In this document: positions 8,182 through 18,035 of the stretch, one piece after another | Position numbering within the stretch: the stretch's first letter is position 1 | Layout: each line of letters starts with the position of its first letter | From: Lachnospiraceae bacterium | GTDB lineage: Bacteria > Bacillota > Clostridia > Lachnospirales > Lachnospiraceae | NCBI GenBank assembly: GCA_016281275.1 | Contig: JAEEIH010000044.1 | Location: 1-45,144, forward strand | Direction of reading: 5' to 3' | Length of the DNA: 45,144 bases | The notes under the pieces: generated by a model | What the model saw: only the letters and a program-made list of their open reading frames with translations | Databases searched by the model: none | Told to the model about the DNA's origin: nothing | Made by a program: the position numbers and the translations under genes

Positions 8182-10676
8182 GTAACATAAGGATTGCGCT
8201 CGCAGGTAACCCCAACAGCGGAAAAACAACGCTCTTTAACGCGCTTACCGGCTCAAACCAGTTCGTGGGAAACTGGCCCGGTGTTACGGTGGAAAAGAAG
8301 GAAGGCAAGCTTAAAAAGCATGAAGATGTGGAGATCATCGACCTTCCCGGTATTTATTCACTTTCTCCTTATACTCTTGAGGAAGTGGTGGCAAGAAACT
8401 TCCTTATCGATGAAAGACCCGATGCGATTCTCAATATCGTGGACGGAACAAATCTTGAAAGAAATCTCTATCTTACGACTCAGCTCATAGAACTCGGAAT
8501 CCCCGTCGTTATCGCCATAAACATGATGGACGTCGTTCGTAAGAAGGGCGACAGACTTGATACGAAAGAACTCGCAAAGCATCTCGGTTGCGAAATAGTG
8601 GAAATTTCGGCGCTCAAAAACGAGAAGACGGTCGATGCCGCATGGGCAGCCGTTGAGGCGGCAAGGGCGAAGAAAACGGTTCCCGCGCATTCGTTCTCGG
8701 GCCCCGTGGAGCACGCACTCGCGCACATTGAAGAGGCGGTTGTTCACGATATGCCCGCCGAGCAGCAGAGGTGGTATGCGATCAAGATATTCGAACGTGA
8801 TGACAAGGTACTTGAACGCCTTAATATTCAGGATGGCGTTTTGAATCACATCGAAGAAGACATCAAGGCTGCCGAGGCCGAGATGGACGATGATTCGGAA
8901 AGCATCATCACAAATGAGAGATATGTTTATATCGCAAGCCTTTTAAAGGGCATCTATAAAAAGAAGGACGGCAGCAAGCTCAGTACTTCGGATAAGATTG
9001 ACAAGGTTATCACAAACAGGATCCTCGGTCTTCCCATCTTCGCTGCTGTAATGTTTGCGATCTACTGGATTGCAATGGTCGGCGTCGGAGCGCCCGCTAC
9101 CGATTGGGCAAATGACGGGCTTTTCGGTGACGGATTCCACCTTATCGGGATCGGAGACGGCGAAGCGGAAGAAGCAGCCGATGCATATACGCAGGCACTT
9201 AACGCTGTTGACGCATATATGGGCATTGACATCGAAGACGAAGAATTTGACGCAGATGCGATGCTTGCCGATATGAAGGCGTTCACATCCGACGAAAAGA
9301 TGGTTTCTTATACGGTCGAAGATGAGGAAACACTTGAAGAATCAGAGATCAATGTGTATTTCGACGATGCTTCGATGCCTGAAGAGCCGGATGAGGAAGC
9401 CGATAACGGAACATCGTTCGAGGGAGCGATTGCTTATTTTGAGGAAAACGGATTTGATGAGCCGGATCCCGCCGACTACGGTGTATGGGTTCCCGGCATT
9501 CCCGTACTTGTGGAGAAACTCCTCGATGCAATGAACTGTGCCGACTGGCTCAAGGGTCTTATACTTGACGGTATCGTAGGCGGCGTGGGTGCTGTGCTCG
9601 GCTTTGTTCCCCAGATGCTCGTGCTCTTCCTGATGCTTGCGTTTGTTGAAGCATGCGGATATATGGCCCGTGTTGCGTTTGTACTCGACAGGGTATTCCG
9701 TCGCTTTGGTCTGTCGGGCAAGAGTTTCATTCCGATCCTTATCGGAACCGGATGCGGTATCCCCGGAATTATGGCTTCGAGAACCATCGAGAATGAACGC
9801 GACAGACGAATGACCATCATGACCACAACGTTTATCCCTTGCGGTGCGAAGGTCCCTTTCATCGCGATGATCGCGGGCGCGATCTTCGGCGGCAGCGCAT
9901 GGATATCGACAGGTTCGTATTTTATCGGAATTGCGGCAATCATTTGCTCCGGTATTATCCTTAAAAAGACAAAGATGTTCTCGGGTGAGCCCGCTCCCTT
10001 CGTTATGGAGCTTCCCGCCTATCATTGGCCCACACCTTCAAATGTTCTTCGCAGCATGTGGGAGCGTGGATGGAGCTTTATCAAAAAGGCCGGAACGATC
10101 ATCCTTCTTTCGACCATTGTTATCTGGTTCCTGTCCCGCTTCGGTTGGGTTGACGGATCATTCGGAATGCTCGAAGAAGAGCAGATCGGCGAAAGTATTC
10201 TTTCGTACATCGGCGCAGGCATAGCATGGCTCTTCACGCCTCTCGGATGGGGCAACTGGCAGGCAGCCGTTGCTTCGGTTACCGGACTTGTCGCAAAAGA
10301 GAATATCGTCGGTACGATGGGCGTCCTTTATGCCGGCGATGTTTCCGTATGGCAGGCGCTCTCGGAAGCGTTTAACGGAGCGGCAGGCATGAGCTTCCTT
10401 ATCTTCAATCTTCTTTGCGCACCTTGCTTTGCTGCCATCGGCGCGATCAAGAGAGAGATGAACAACCGTAAGTGGACATGGTTCGCTATCGGTTATGAAT
10501 GCGGATTTGCATATATCGTTGCATTCATCGTTTATCAGCTTGTAAGTATTTTCAGCGGAGCGGGAAATATTATCGGAACGATCATCGCGGGACTTTTGGT
10601 GGTTGCATTCTTCTGGCTCCTCTTCAGACCATACAAAGAGGCTACGGTGCTCAAAGAAAAAGTCAGGATTAAGTAA
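8178..10676 (+). CDS. feoB: Ferrous iron transport protein B with an acidic insertion
   Basis: GNPNSGKTTLFNALTGSNQFVGNWPGVTVEKKEG, DLPGIYSLSPYTLEE, GCGIPGIMASRTIENERDRRMTIMTTTFIPCGAK. ATGA overlap with the upstream feoA. Confidence 0.95.
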   Translation: MSNIRIALAGNPNSGKTTLFNALTGSNQFVGNWPGVTVEKKEGKLKKHEDVEIIDLPGIYSLSPYTLEEVVARNFLIDERPDAILNIVDGTNLERNLYLTTQLIELGIPVVIAINMMDVVRKKGDRLDTKELAKHLGCEIVEISALKNEKTVDAAWAAVEAARAKKTVPAHSFSGPVEHALAHIEEAVVHDMPAEQQRWYAIKIFERDDKVLERLNIQDGVLNHIEEDIKAAEAEMDDDSESIITNERYVYIASLLKGIYKKKDGSKLSTSDKIDKVITNRILGLPIFAAVMFAIYWIAMVGVGAPATDWANDGLFGDGFHLIGIGDGEAEEAADAYTQALNAVDAYMGIDIEDEEFDADAMLADMKAFTSDEKMVSYTVEDEETLEESEINVYFDDASMPEEPDEEADNGTSFEGAIAYFEENGFDEPDPADYGVWVPGIPVLVEKLLDAMNCADWLKGLILDGIVGGVGAVLGFVPQMLVLFLMLAFVEACGYMARVAFVLDRVFRRFGLSGKSFIPILIGTGCGIPGIMASRTIENERDRRMTIMTTTFIPCGAKVPFIAMIAGAIFGGSAWISTGSYFIGIAAIICSGIILKKTKMFSGEPAPFVMELPAYHWPTPSNVLRSMWERGWSFIKKAGTIILLSTIVIWFLSRFGWVDGSFGMLEEEQIGESILSYIGAGIAWLFTPLGWGNWQAAVASVTGLVAKENIVGTMGVLYAGDVSVWQALSEAFNGAAGMSFLIFNLLCAPCFAAIGAIKREMNNRKWTWFAIGYECGFAYIVAFIVYQLVSIFSGAGNIIGTIIAGLLVVAFFWLLFRPYKEATVLKEKVRIK

Positions 10677-10741
10677 TTGCTTTGGGTTGCGGCTTCGCAC
10701 ACCGCAACGAACCTCCGATATAAGTGATTATCACCAAAGAA

Positions 10742-10797
10742 AAGCCATGGCTGCGACGGCGTATATACGCTGCCGTAACCGTGGCTTGGTTTTTTAT
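10742..10797 (+). terminator. Intrinsic terminator after feoB
   Basis: AAGCCATGG (10743-10751) / CCGTGGCTT (10780-10788) with inner pairing, followed by ggtttttt. Confidence 0.85.
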
Positions 10798-10913
10798 GTG
10801 AAATGCCTGAAAACTTACACTTCAGGAGTGAGGGATAAGCGTAATCTGTTACGGAGGCTGAGAGAAAATATAAGCCGCCGAAAAATGTCTTATATGAATT
10901 ATTGCAGGCGGTA

Positions 10914-10942
10914 TTGCACAAACAGTTCGGTTATGGTAAAAT
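10914..10942 (+). promoter_or_regulatory. Candidate promoter for tig
   Basis: TTGCAC (10914-10919), 17 bp, TAAAAT (10937-10942). Confidence 0.55.
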
Positions 10943-11065
10943 CAATGAGATTATGGGACTTTATGCGCCCGTCAGATTTTTTAGGAGCCTGATACACAGT
11001 CTTGTGTTGGGCGAGGAATCAACGGCGAAAATCCCGCCGTTAAAGAGGAGGAAGGAAAAGATACA

Positions 11066-12352
11066 ATGAGTTACAAGACAGAAGAACTGGCAAAAAACAG
11101 CTGGAAGATCACAATCGAAGTCGAAGCGCAGGAGTTCGAAAATGCATGCGAACAGGCTTACCGTAAGAACAAAGGTAAGATTCAGATACAGGGCTTCCGT
11201 AAAGGAAAAGCTCCCAGAGCTCTTATTGAGAAGATGTACGGACCTTCCGTTTTTTATGAGGATGCCGCCAACATCGTTATTCCCGACGCATATGCTAAGG
11301 CAGCGGAGGAGTGCGGACTGGATATTGTTTCGAGACCCGAGGTTGATGTAGAACAGGTTGAGAAGGGAAAGCCTTTTGTTTTTACGGCGGTTGTGGCTAC
11401 AAAGCCCGAAGTTGAGCTTGGTAAATACAAGGGTGTTACGGTTGAGGTTCCCAAGGTTGAAGTAACGGATGACGAGGTTATTGCGCAGCTCAACATCGAA
11501 CGTGACCGTAATTCACGTACCATTACCGTTGAAGACAGACCCGTTGCCGACGGAGACATCGTTAAGATCGATTATGAAGGCTTTGTCGACGGAGTGGCAT
11601 TTGAAGGCGGAAAGGCAGAGGATGCCGATCTTACGATTGGTTCACACACATTTGTCGATACATTTGAAGAGCAGCTTATCGGCAAAAATATCGGAGACGA
11701 TGTTGAAGTCAATGTTACATTCCCCGATGACTACCATTCGGATGACCTTAAGGGCAAGGAAGCAATGTTCAAGGTGACTGTCAAAGGAATCTCCGTTAAG
11801 GAGCTTCCCGAGCTTGATGATGATTTTGCTGCCGACGTTTCTGATTTTGATACTCTTGAGGAATATAAGGCTGACATCAGAAAGACTCTTGAAAAGAAGA
11901 AGCAGGACGAGACTGATCGCATTAAAGAGGATGCCGTTATCGAAAAGATCATTGAGAGCAGCACCATGGAAATTCCCAAGCCCATGCTTGAGGAACAGAA
12001 GGTGCAGATGGCTGAAGATTACGCACAGAGACTCAAGTATCAGGGACTTTCGATTGAGCAGTATTTCAAGTTCACCGGCATGACGGCTGAAAAATTCCTT
12101 GAGGAGATGGAGCCCCGCGCCGAGAAGAACATTAAGACAAGGCTTGTTCTTGAAGCTGTCGCTAAGGCGGAAAACCTCACTGCTACCGATGAGGACGTCG
12201 AGAAGGAATTCGATGAAATGGCAGAGAGATACAGCATGGAAAAGGATAAGATCAAGGATTTCATCAAGGGTAAGGAACTTGATAATATGAAGATGGACAT
12301 TGCCTGCAAGAAAGCACTTGAACTTGTTACAAATGCTGCAAAAGTAAAATGA
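11066..12352 (+). CDS. tig: Trigger factor
   Basis: [18 protein letters not shown] signature, FKBP-like domain [15 protein letters not shown]; followed by clpP-clpX. Confidence 0.95.
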   Translation: MSYKTEELAKNSWKITIEVEAQEFENACEQAYRKNKGKIQIQGFRKGKAPRALIEKMYGPSVFYEDAANIVIPDAYAKAAEECGLDIVSRPEVDVEQVEKGKPFVFTAVVATKPEVELGKYKGVTVEVPKVEVTDDEVIAQLNIERDRNSRTITVEDRPVADGDIVKIDYEGFVDGVAFEGGKAEDADLTIGSHTFVDTFEEQLIGKNIGDDVEVNVTFPDDYHSDDLKGKEAMFKVTVKGISVKELPELDDDFAADVSDFDTLEEYKADIRKTLEKKKQDETDRIKEDAVIEKIIESSTMEIPKPMLEEQKVQMAEDYAQRLKYQGLSIEQYFKFTGMTAEKFLEEMEPRAEKNIKTRLVLEAVAKAENLTATDEDVEKEFDEMAERYSMEKDKIKDFIKGKELDNMKMDIACKKALELVTNAAKVK

Positions 12353-12375
12353 TCGATGCGAAAGGAGATAACGAC

Positions 12376-12957
12376 ATGAGTCTGGTACCTTATGTCATTG
12401 AACAGACCAGTCACGGCGAGAGATCGTATGACATATATTCACGTCTTTTAAAGGACAGGATCGTATTTCTTTCCGATGAGGTTAATGATGTTACGGCAAG
12501 TCTTATCGTAGCTCAGCTTCTTTTCCTCGAATCGGAAGACCCTAAGAAAGACATCAGCTTTTACATCAACAGCCCCGGTGGTTCGGTTACGGCCGGTATG
12601 GCTATTTATGATACAATGCAATATATCAAATGTGATGTTTCCACTATTTGCGTGGGACTCGCCGCAAGCATGGGCGCTTTCCTTCTCGCAGGCGGTGCAA
12701 AAGGCAAGAGAATGGCTCTCCCGAATGCGGAGATCATGATCCATCAACCCTCCGGCGGAGCACGCGGACAGGCCACGGAAATACAGATTGTTGCCGAAAA
12801 CATCCTTAAGACCAAGAGAAAGCTCAACGAGATGCTGGCAGCCAATACAGGCAAGCCAATCGAAGAGGTTGAGAAGGACACCGACAGAGACAATTATATG
12901 TCGGCTTCCGAGGCACTTGAATACGGAATAATTGATAAGGTTATCGAACACAGATGA
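12376..12957 (+). CDS. clpP: ATP-dependent Clp protease proteolytic subunit
   Basis: [39 protein letters not shown] (Ser), [12 protein letters not shown] (His). Start after aaaggag. Confidence 0.95.
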   Translation: MSLVPYVIEQTSHGERSYDIYSRLLKDRIVFLSDEVNDVTASLIVAQLLFLESEDPKKDISFYINSPGGSVTAGMAIYDTMQYIKCDVSTICVGLAASMGAFLLAGGAKGKRMALPNAEIMIHQPSGGARGQATEIQIVAENILKTKRKLNEMLAANTGKPIEEVEKDTDRDNYMSASEALEYGIIDKVIEHR

Positions 12958-13049
12958 CCCGGATCGTCGGGTATCGTCGAGGCTTGAGGTTCTCTCTCAT
13001 TTGACGTTGAGGCATGGGTGCACTTTGAGTCGTCGCTGACCGGAAGGAT

Positions 13050-14369
13050 ATGAACATGACAAAAGGCAATGGAAAGAGCATGCTGCGTTGCAGCTTTTGC
13101 GGTAAGGCACAGGGACAGGTCAGAAAGCTCATCGCGGGTCCCAATGACGTTTACATATGTAACGAATGCGTTGAGCTTTGTTCCGACATCCTTGATGAAG
13201 AACTTGAACCTCTTTATCCCGGGGGAGAGACATCGTCCAAGAACATTAACCTTTTAAAGCCTGCCGAAATCAAAGAATTTCTTGATGAATATGTTATCGG
13301 TCAGGACGATGCAAAGAAGATCCTCTCGGTTGCTGTCTACAATCATTACAAAAGAGTTATGTACGGAACGAAGGATGTGGACGTTGAACTCCAGAAAAGC
13401 AACATCCTTATGCTCGGTCCCACGGGCTCGGGCAAGACCTATGTGGCACAGACTCTTGCCAAGATACTTAACGTCCCGTTTGCGATAGCGGATGCCACTA
13501 CCCTCACCGAGGCCGGATATGTCGGCGAAGATGTTGAAAACATCCTGCTTAAGCTCATTCAGGCAGCAAGCTATGATGTCGAGCGCGCACAGTACGGTAT
13601 TATTTACATAGACGAGATCGATAAGATCGCGCGAAAATCCGAAAATGTATCGATCACGCGTGATGTTTCGGGTGAAGGTGTTCAGCAGGCACTCCTCAAG
13701 ATTCTTGAGGGAACTGTTTCATCCGTTCCTCCCCAGGGCGGAAGAAAACATCCTCATCAGGAGTTCATTCAGATCGACACGACAAACATACTTTTCATCT
13801 GCGGCGGCGCGTTTGACGGACTTGATAAGATAATCGGAGCGCGCATCGGAAAGAAGTCGATGGGCTTTAATGCCGATATCAGCGATACAGCAGATCTCAG
13901 GATCGGAGACCTTTTCAGACAGATGCTTCCCGAGGATCTTATCAAATTCGGTCTTATTCCTGAATTTATCGGCAGAACGCCGATTTCGGTGGCTCTTGAT
14001 ATGCTTGACGAGGAGGCACTTGTCGATATACTCGTGAAGCCGAGAAATGCGATCACCAAACAGTATAAAAAGCTGTTTGAAATCGACGGGGTAGAGCTTG
14101 AATTTACTGATGAAGCCGTCAAGAAGATAGCACAACGTTCGTTTGAAAGGAAGACGGGAGCAAGAGGTCTTCGCTCAATTTGCGAATCGATCATGACCGA
14201 TATCATGTATGATATCCCCTCCGATCTTCATGTTTCAAAATGTATAGTTACTGAAAAAGCAGCAGCCGGAGAGGGAGGACCCGATGTGGAATATCTCCCC
14301 GAAGGCAAGACAAGGAAACCGCTCGCGCGAAACAAAGCGAGAAAGAAAGGGTCGGGTGAGAGCGCCTGA
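13050..14369 (+). CDS. clpX: ATP-dependent Clp protease ATP-binding subunit ClpX
   Basis: Zn finger CSFCGKAQ...[37 protein letters not shown]. Confidence 0.95.
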   Translation: MNMTKGNGKSMLRCSFCGKAQGQVRKLIAGPNDVYICNECVELCSDILDEELEPLYPGGETSSKNINLLKPAEIKEFLDEYVIGQDDAKKILSVAVYNHYKRVMYGTKDVDVELQKSNILMLGPTGSGKTYVAQTLAKILNVPFAIADATTLTEAGYVGEDVENILLKLIQAASYDVERAQYGIIYIDEIDKIARKSENVSITRDVSGEGVQQALLKILEGTVSSVPPQGGRKHPHQEFIQIDTTNILFICGGAFDGLDKIIGARIGKKSMGFNADISDTADLRIGDLFRQMLPEDLIKFGLIPEFIGRTPISVALDMLDEEALVDILVKPRNAITKQYKKLFEIDGVELEFTDEAVKKIAQRSFERKTGARGLRSICESIMTDIMYDIPSDLHVSKCIVTEKAAAGEGGPDVEYLPEGKTRKPLARNKARKKGSGESA

Positions 14370-14370
14370 C

Positions 14371-14985
14371 ATGAACGGTTCCGAGGAAAAAGACAAGAGG
14401 ATCGTTAAATCCGCAGAGCTCGAAACGGTCTGCGGAATCACCAGCAAGCTTCCGGCAAATGCGCTTCCCGAATTTGCCTTTGCCGGAAAATCAAATGTTG
14501 GAAAATCCTCGCTCATTAATTGTATGCTCGAGAGAAAATCATTGGCGAGGACATCGCAGACTCCGGGCAAGACGCAGACCATCAATTATTATCTGATCGA
14601 TAAATCGCTTTATTTTGTCGATCTTCCCGGTTATGGGTATGCCAAGGTGTCACAGACGCTTCGTGAAAAGTGGTCAAAGATGACACAAAAATATCTTTCG
14701 GGATCGAAAGTCCTAAAGCTCGCGTTTTTACTCATTGACATCAGACATGAACCGGGAGCGGGTGACAAATCGATGTACGAATGGTTTAAAAAGAGTGGTC
14801 TTGAGGTTATTGTGGTTGCAACGAAGCTGGATAAGCTTTCAAGAAACGAAGCCGCAAAGCAGCTCTCTCTTATTTCTAAAACTCTTGGCATCAAATCTTC
14901 ATCCGGGATCATCATCCCCTTTTCATCCAAGACACGAGCAGGTCGTGAAGAACTTTGGAAACTCATTGATTCGAAGTTGAACTGA
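14371..14985 (+). CDS. engB: Ribosome biogenesis GTP-binding protein YsxC/EngB
   Basis: AFAGKSNVGKSSLIN, TSQTPGKTQTINYY, DLPGYGYAKVS. ATG 14371 is 2 nt past the clpX stop; the track start inside clpX is unlikely. Confidence 0.92.
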   Translation: MNGSEEKDKRIVKSAELETVCGITSKLPANALPEFAFAGKSNVGKSSLINCMLERKSLARTSQTPGKTQTINYYLIDKSLYFVDLPGYGYAKVSQTLREKWSKMTQKYLSGSKVLKLAFLLIDIRHEPGAGDKSMYEWFKKSGLEVIVVATKLDKLSRNEAAKQLSLISKTLGIKSSSGIIIPFSSKTRAGREELWKLIDSKLN

Positions 14986-15015
14986 CAAAAACTATATATA
15001 AAGGGAGGACGGTAC

Positions 15016-17067
15016 ATGGATTATAACCTTCTTACACTCGCACAGCTGAAAAACCTGGCAAAGGAAGCAAACATCAAAGGGGTATCCGGACTTAAGAAGG
15101 ATGAGCTTGCGGCTCTCCTTTCCGAGAACGAGAAGAAACAGCAGGCAGAGCAAAAGACTGCAAACCGGAAGACTGCGTCAAAGACCGTAAAGACGACCGA
15201 GGTTAAAGAAGAGTCTGCGCGGAAGGACGCAGATAAGAAAGAAAAGCCTGCGCGGAAGGTTGCCGATAAGGAAGAAAAGCCCGCGCAGAAGGTTGCCGAT
15301 AAGGAAGAAAAGCCCGCGCAGAAGGTTGCCGATAAGGAAGAAAAGCCCGCGCGGAAGAGGACCGCAAAGGCAGCCGCATCGGTCACGGAGGAAGAAGTCG
15401 GGCAGAAGGAAACCGACAAGACGGCAAAAACTACCGTCAAGGAAGCGATCGACAAGACACAAAAGGCTGTGGAGAAAGCGGAAAAAAGAGAAAAAGAAGA
15501 CACCGCCAAGGATGCGGAAGAATCCGGTGAGAGTGCGCCTGCTCAGGAGATAAAGACTGCGCCCGTGAGAAGCCGTGATTCTTCACTTGCAACAAGAGAG
15601 CCGGTTGCACCCCATCAGGGTGTGATAAGACGCGAAAACGGAGCTCCTGTCAGAAGAACGGTTCCGGGAACGCGTCCCATGACGGGTCAAATGCCCGTTG
15701 CGCGTCCCGCGGGAGATGCAAGACCCGGTCAGACCCGCATTATCGGCGATTCGTCCCGACCTGTCGGGAGCGCAAGACCAACAGGGGAAACGGTGAGGCC
15801 CTCGCAGCCCGCAAGACCCGCTGAAGGACAGCGGACAGTTGCGCCGTCATTCGACAGAAATACATCCGATGTAAATCACACAGAGACACTCGCTTCTTAT
15901 ATTGCGCAGAATTACGCGCTTGCGGGCACAGCTCAGGATTCGGGTGAGACAAAGGAAGGAATCCTTGAAGTAATGCCCGAGGGCTTTGCATTTGTCAGAT
16001 GTGACAATTTCCTTCCCGGTTCGGAGGATGTGTACGTTTCCCCCGCACAGGTAAAGCGTTTTGGTCTTAAGACCGGCGATTATATCGTTGGTAATACGAA
16101 AGTGCGTATGCCCAATGAAAAATTCAGCGCACTCTACTATATCAATACCGTTAACAAGCTTACACTTGACGAAGTGGTAAAGCGTAAGAAGTTCGAAGAC
16201 CTTACGCCCATATTCCCGAACCAGCGTTTCCATCTGGAAACACCCGGTTGCGGTCCCGCAATGAGGATGGTTGACCTTCTTTCGCCCATCGGCAGGGGAC
16301 AGCGCGGAATGATCGTTTCACAGCCAAAGGCGGGAAAAACAACGCTATTAAAGCAGATAGCAAAGGCTCTCATAAGGAATCATCCTTCGATTCACCTTAT
16401 TATACTTCTTATCGATGAGCGTCCCGAGGAAGTTACCGACATGAAGGAATCGATAAACGGTGACAATGTTGAGGTCATCTATTCGACCTTTGACGAGCAG
16501 CCCGAGAACCACAAGAGGGTATCCGAGATGGTAATCGAGAGAGCAAGAAGGCTTGTTGAACAGAAGCAGGATGTCGTCATCCTTCTCGACAGTATCACCA
16601 GGCTTGCGCGTGCCTATAACCTCACGGTTCAGGCAAGCGGAAGAACTCTTTCGGGTGGTCTCGATCCCGCAGCTCTTTACATGCCCAAGAAATTCTTCGG
16701 AGCAGCCAGATGCATGCGCGAGGGCGGAAGCCTGACCGTTCTTGCCACAGCCCTTGTTGATACGGGAAGCCGTATGGACGATGTTGTTTTTGAGGAATTT
16801 AAGGGAACGGGTAACATGGAGCTTGTTCTTGACAGAAATCTTTCGGAGAGAAGAGTGTTCCCCGCAATCGACCTTCCCAAGTCGGGAACGAGACGCGAGG
16901 ATCTTCTGCTCACGCCGCAGGAACTTGAGGCAAGCAACATAATCAGAAGGGCGTTTAACACTTCACGCACGGAGGAAGTTGTTGAGAAGATCATAAATCT
17001 CTTTACACACACACGAAACAACCAGGAATTCATCGAGATGGTCAAAAAAACGAGGATCGTTCCGTGA
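15016..17067 (+). CDS. rho: Transcription termination factor Rho with a large repeat-containing N-terminal disordered insertion
   Basis: Rho N-term [67 protein letters not shown]. Confidence 0.95.
   Translation: MDYNLLTLAQLKNLAKEANIKGVSGLKKDELAALLSENEKKQQAEQKTANRKTASKTVKTTEVKEESARKDADKKEKPARKVADKEEKPAQKVADKEEKPAQKVADKEEKPARKRTAKAAASVTEEEVGQKETDKTAKTTVKEAIDKTQKAVEKAEKREKEDTAKDAEESGESAPAQEIKTAPVRSRDSSLATREPVAPHQGVIRRENGAPVRRTVPGTRPMTGQMPVARPAGDARPGQTRIIGDSSRPVGSARPTGETVRPSQPARPAEGQRTVAPSFDRNTSDVNHTETLASYIAQNYALAGTAQDSGETKEGILEVMPEGFAFVRCDNFLPGSEDVYVSPAQVKRFGLKTGDYIVGNTKVRMPNEKFSALYYINTVNKLTLDEVVKRKKFEDLTPIFPNQRFHLETPGCGPAMRMVDLLSPIGRGQRGMIVSQPKAGKTTLLKQIAKALIRNHPSIHLIILLIDERPEEVTDMKESINGDNVEVIYSTFDEQPENHKRVSEMVIERARRLVEQKQDVVILLDSITRLARAYNLTVQASGRTLSGGLDPAALYMPKKFFGAARCMREGGSLTVLATALVDTGSRMDDVVFEEFKGTGNMELVLDRNLSERRVFPAIDLPKSGTRREDLLLTPQELEASNIIRRAFNTSRTEEVVEKIINLFTHTRNNQEFIEMVKKTRIVP
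15232..15363 (+). repeat. 33-bp tandem repeat x4 within rho
   Basis: gataaggaagaaaagcccgcgcagaaggttgcc units at 15232, 15265, 15298, 15331 ([11 protein letters not shown]). Confidence 0.92.
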
Positions 17068-17110
17068 AAAAGGATGATAAGAAAGCTGTTAATGAGGAGC
17101 GTCATTAATT

Positions 17111-17641
17111 ATGAATGCAGAGACAGGTAAGGTGATCAAGCTGACCATCATGTATATACTCAATAGGGTAGATGCGCCGATCTCCAACAGTCAGATCACC
17201 AATTACATGCTTGAAAACGATTTTACCGATTATTTTACGATACAACAGCTTCTGGGTGAACTCCTTGATGACGGTTTTATCTGGAGCAAGGCCGTAAGAA
17301 ACAGGACCTTTTACAGCCTTTCCGACTCCGGAAAAGAATCGTTTAAGGCTCTTTCGTCGGAGCTTTCGCAAAAGATCCGGGATGATGCGGACGAATACAT
17401 CAAGAAAAATGCTATGAAGATCCGTGAGGAATCCGATGTCGGCAGTACTTACATGGAGACATCTCTCGGTACCTACAACGTTAATCTTTATATTGATGAA
17501 GCGGGGGAAAGGATCTTTGAGATCGGCATGATTGTGGGCGACAAGGGTAAGGCAGAGAGAATGTGTGCCTCGTGGGCAAGGAAAAGTGAGGAGCTTTATC
17601 CGCTCGTGATGGAAAAGCTCCTTGTAAACAAAAAAGCTTGA
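17111..17641 (+). CDS. DUF4364 family protein (winged-helix-like)
   Basis: NAETGKVIKLTIMYILNRVDAPISNSQITNYMLENDFTDYFTIQQLLGELLDDGFI. Confidence 0.75.
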   Translation: MNAETGKVIKLTIMYILNRVDAPISNSQITNYMLENDFTDYFTIQQLLGELLDDGFIWSKAVRNRTFYSLSDSGKESFKALSSELSQKIRDDADEYIKKNAMKIREESDVGSTYMETSLGTYNVNLYIDEAGERIFEIGMIVGDKGKAERMCASWARKSEELYPLVMEKLLVNKKA

Positions 17642-17652
17642 TCAATTTGGTA

Positions 17653-17681
17653 TTGATTTTTGCTTTTCTGTGTGTTATCAT
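17653..17681 (+). promoter_or_regulatory. Candidate promoter for rpmE
   Basis: TTGATT (17653-17658), 17 bp, TATCAT (17676-17681). Confidence 0.5.
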
Positions 17682-17742
17682 TACTAGGCTATGTGTCCAT
17701 GACAGATGGATGATGAGTATTTGAGCAGAGAGGTGAGAAACA

Positions 17743-17949
17743 ATGAGAGAGGACATCCAGCCTACATACTACAAGGCTAAGGTTGTTTGCAACTGCGGCA
17801 ACGAATTTGAGACAGGATCTACGAAACAAGAGATACACGTCGAGATCTGCTCAAAGTGCCATCCCTTCTACACAGGACAGCAGAAGGCAGTTCAGACCCG
17901 CGGTGCTATCGATAAATTCAATCGTAAATACGGTCTTGCAAATAACTGA
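17743..17949 (+). CDS. rpmE: 50S ribosomal protein L31 (Cys-containing, zinc-type)
   Basis: [48 protein letters not shown]. Confidence 0.95.
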   Translation: MREDIQPTYYKAKVVCNCGNEFETGSTKQEIHVEICSKCHPFYTGQQKAVQTRGAIDKFNRKYGLANN

Positions 17950-17966
17950 TAATTGTCATGTAAAAG

Positions 17967-18000
17967 GGTTGAGATTAGTTTACTGGTCTCAACCTTATTT
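17967..18000 (+). terminator. Possible terminator after rpmE
   Basis: GGTTGAGA (17967-17974) / TCTCAACC (17987-17994), followed by ttattt. Confidence 0.55.
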
Positions 18001-18035
18001 AGTTTGGTAAGGGATCTTTTCGAAAGGGGAAGGAT

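Noticed and set aside
10850-10880. TPP-riboswitch-like string ggctgaga
   Set aside because: The rest of the THI-box core (CCTGATCTGGATAATGCCAGCG-like) is absent and the downstream gene is tig.
14284-14370. Upstream extension of engB into clpX
   Set aside because: The ATG at 14371 directly after the clpX stop gives the expected EngB N-terminus; the extension is clpX sequence in another frame.
15021-15509. Antisense ORFs opposite the rho repeat region (also 15178-15462)
   Set aside because: Long antisense frames are expected opposite Lys/Glu/Ala-rich repeats; no start signals or domain motifs.
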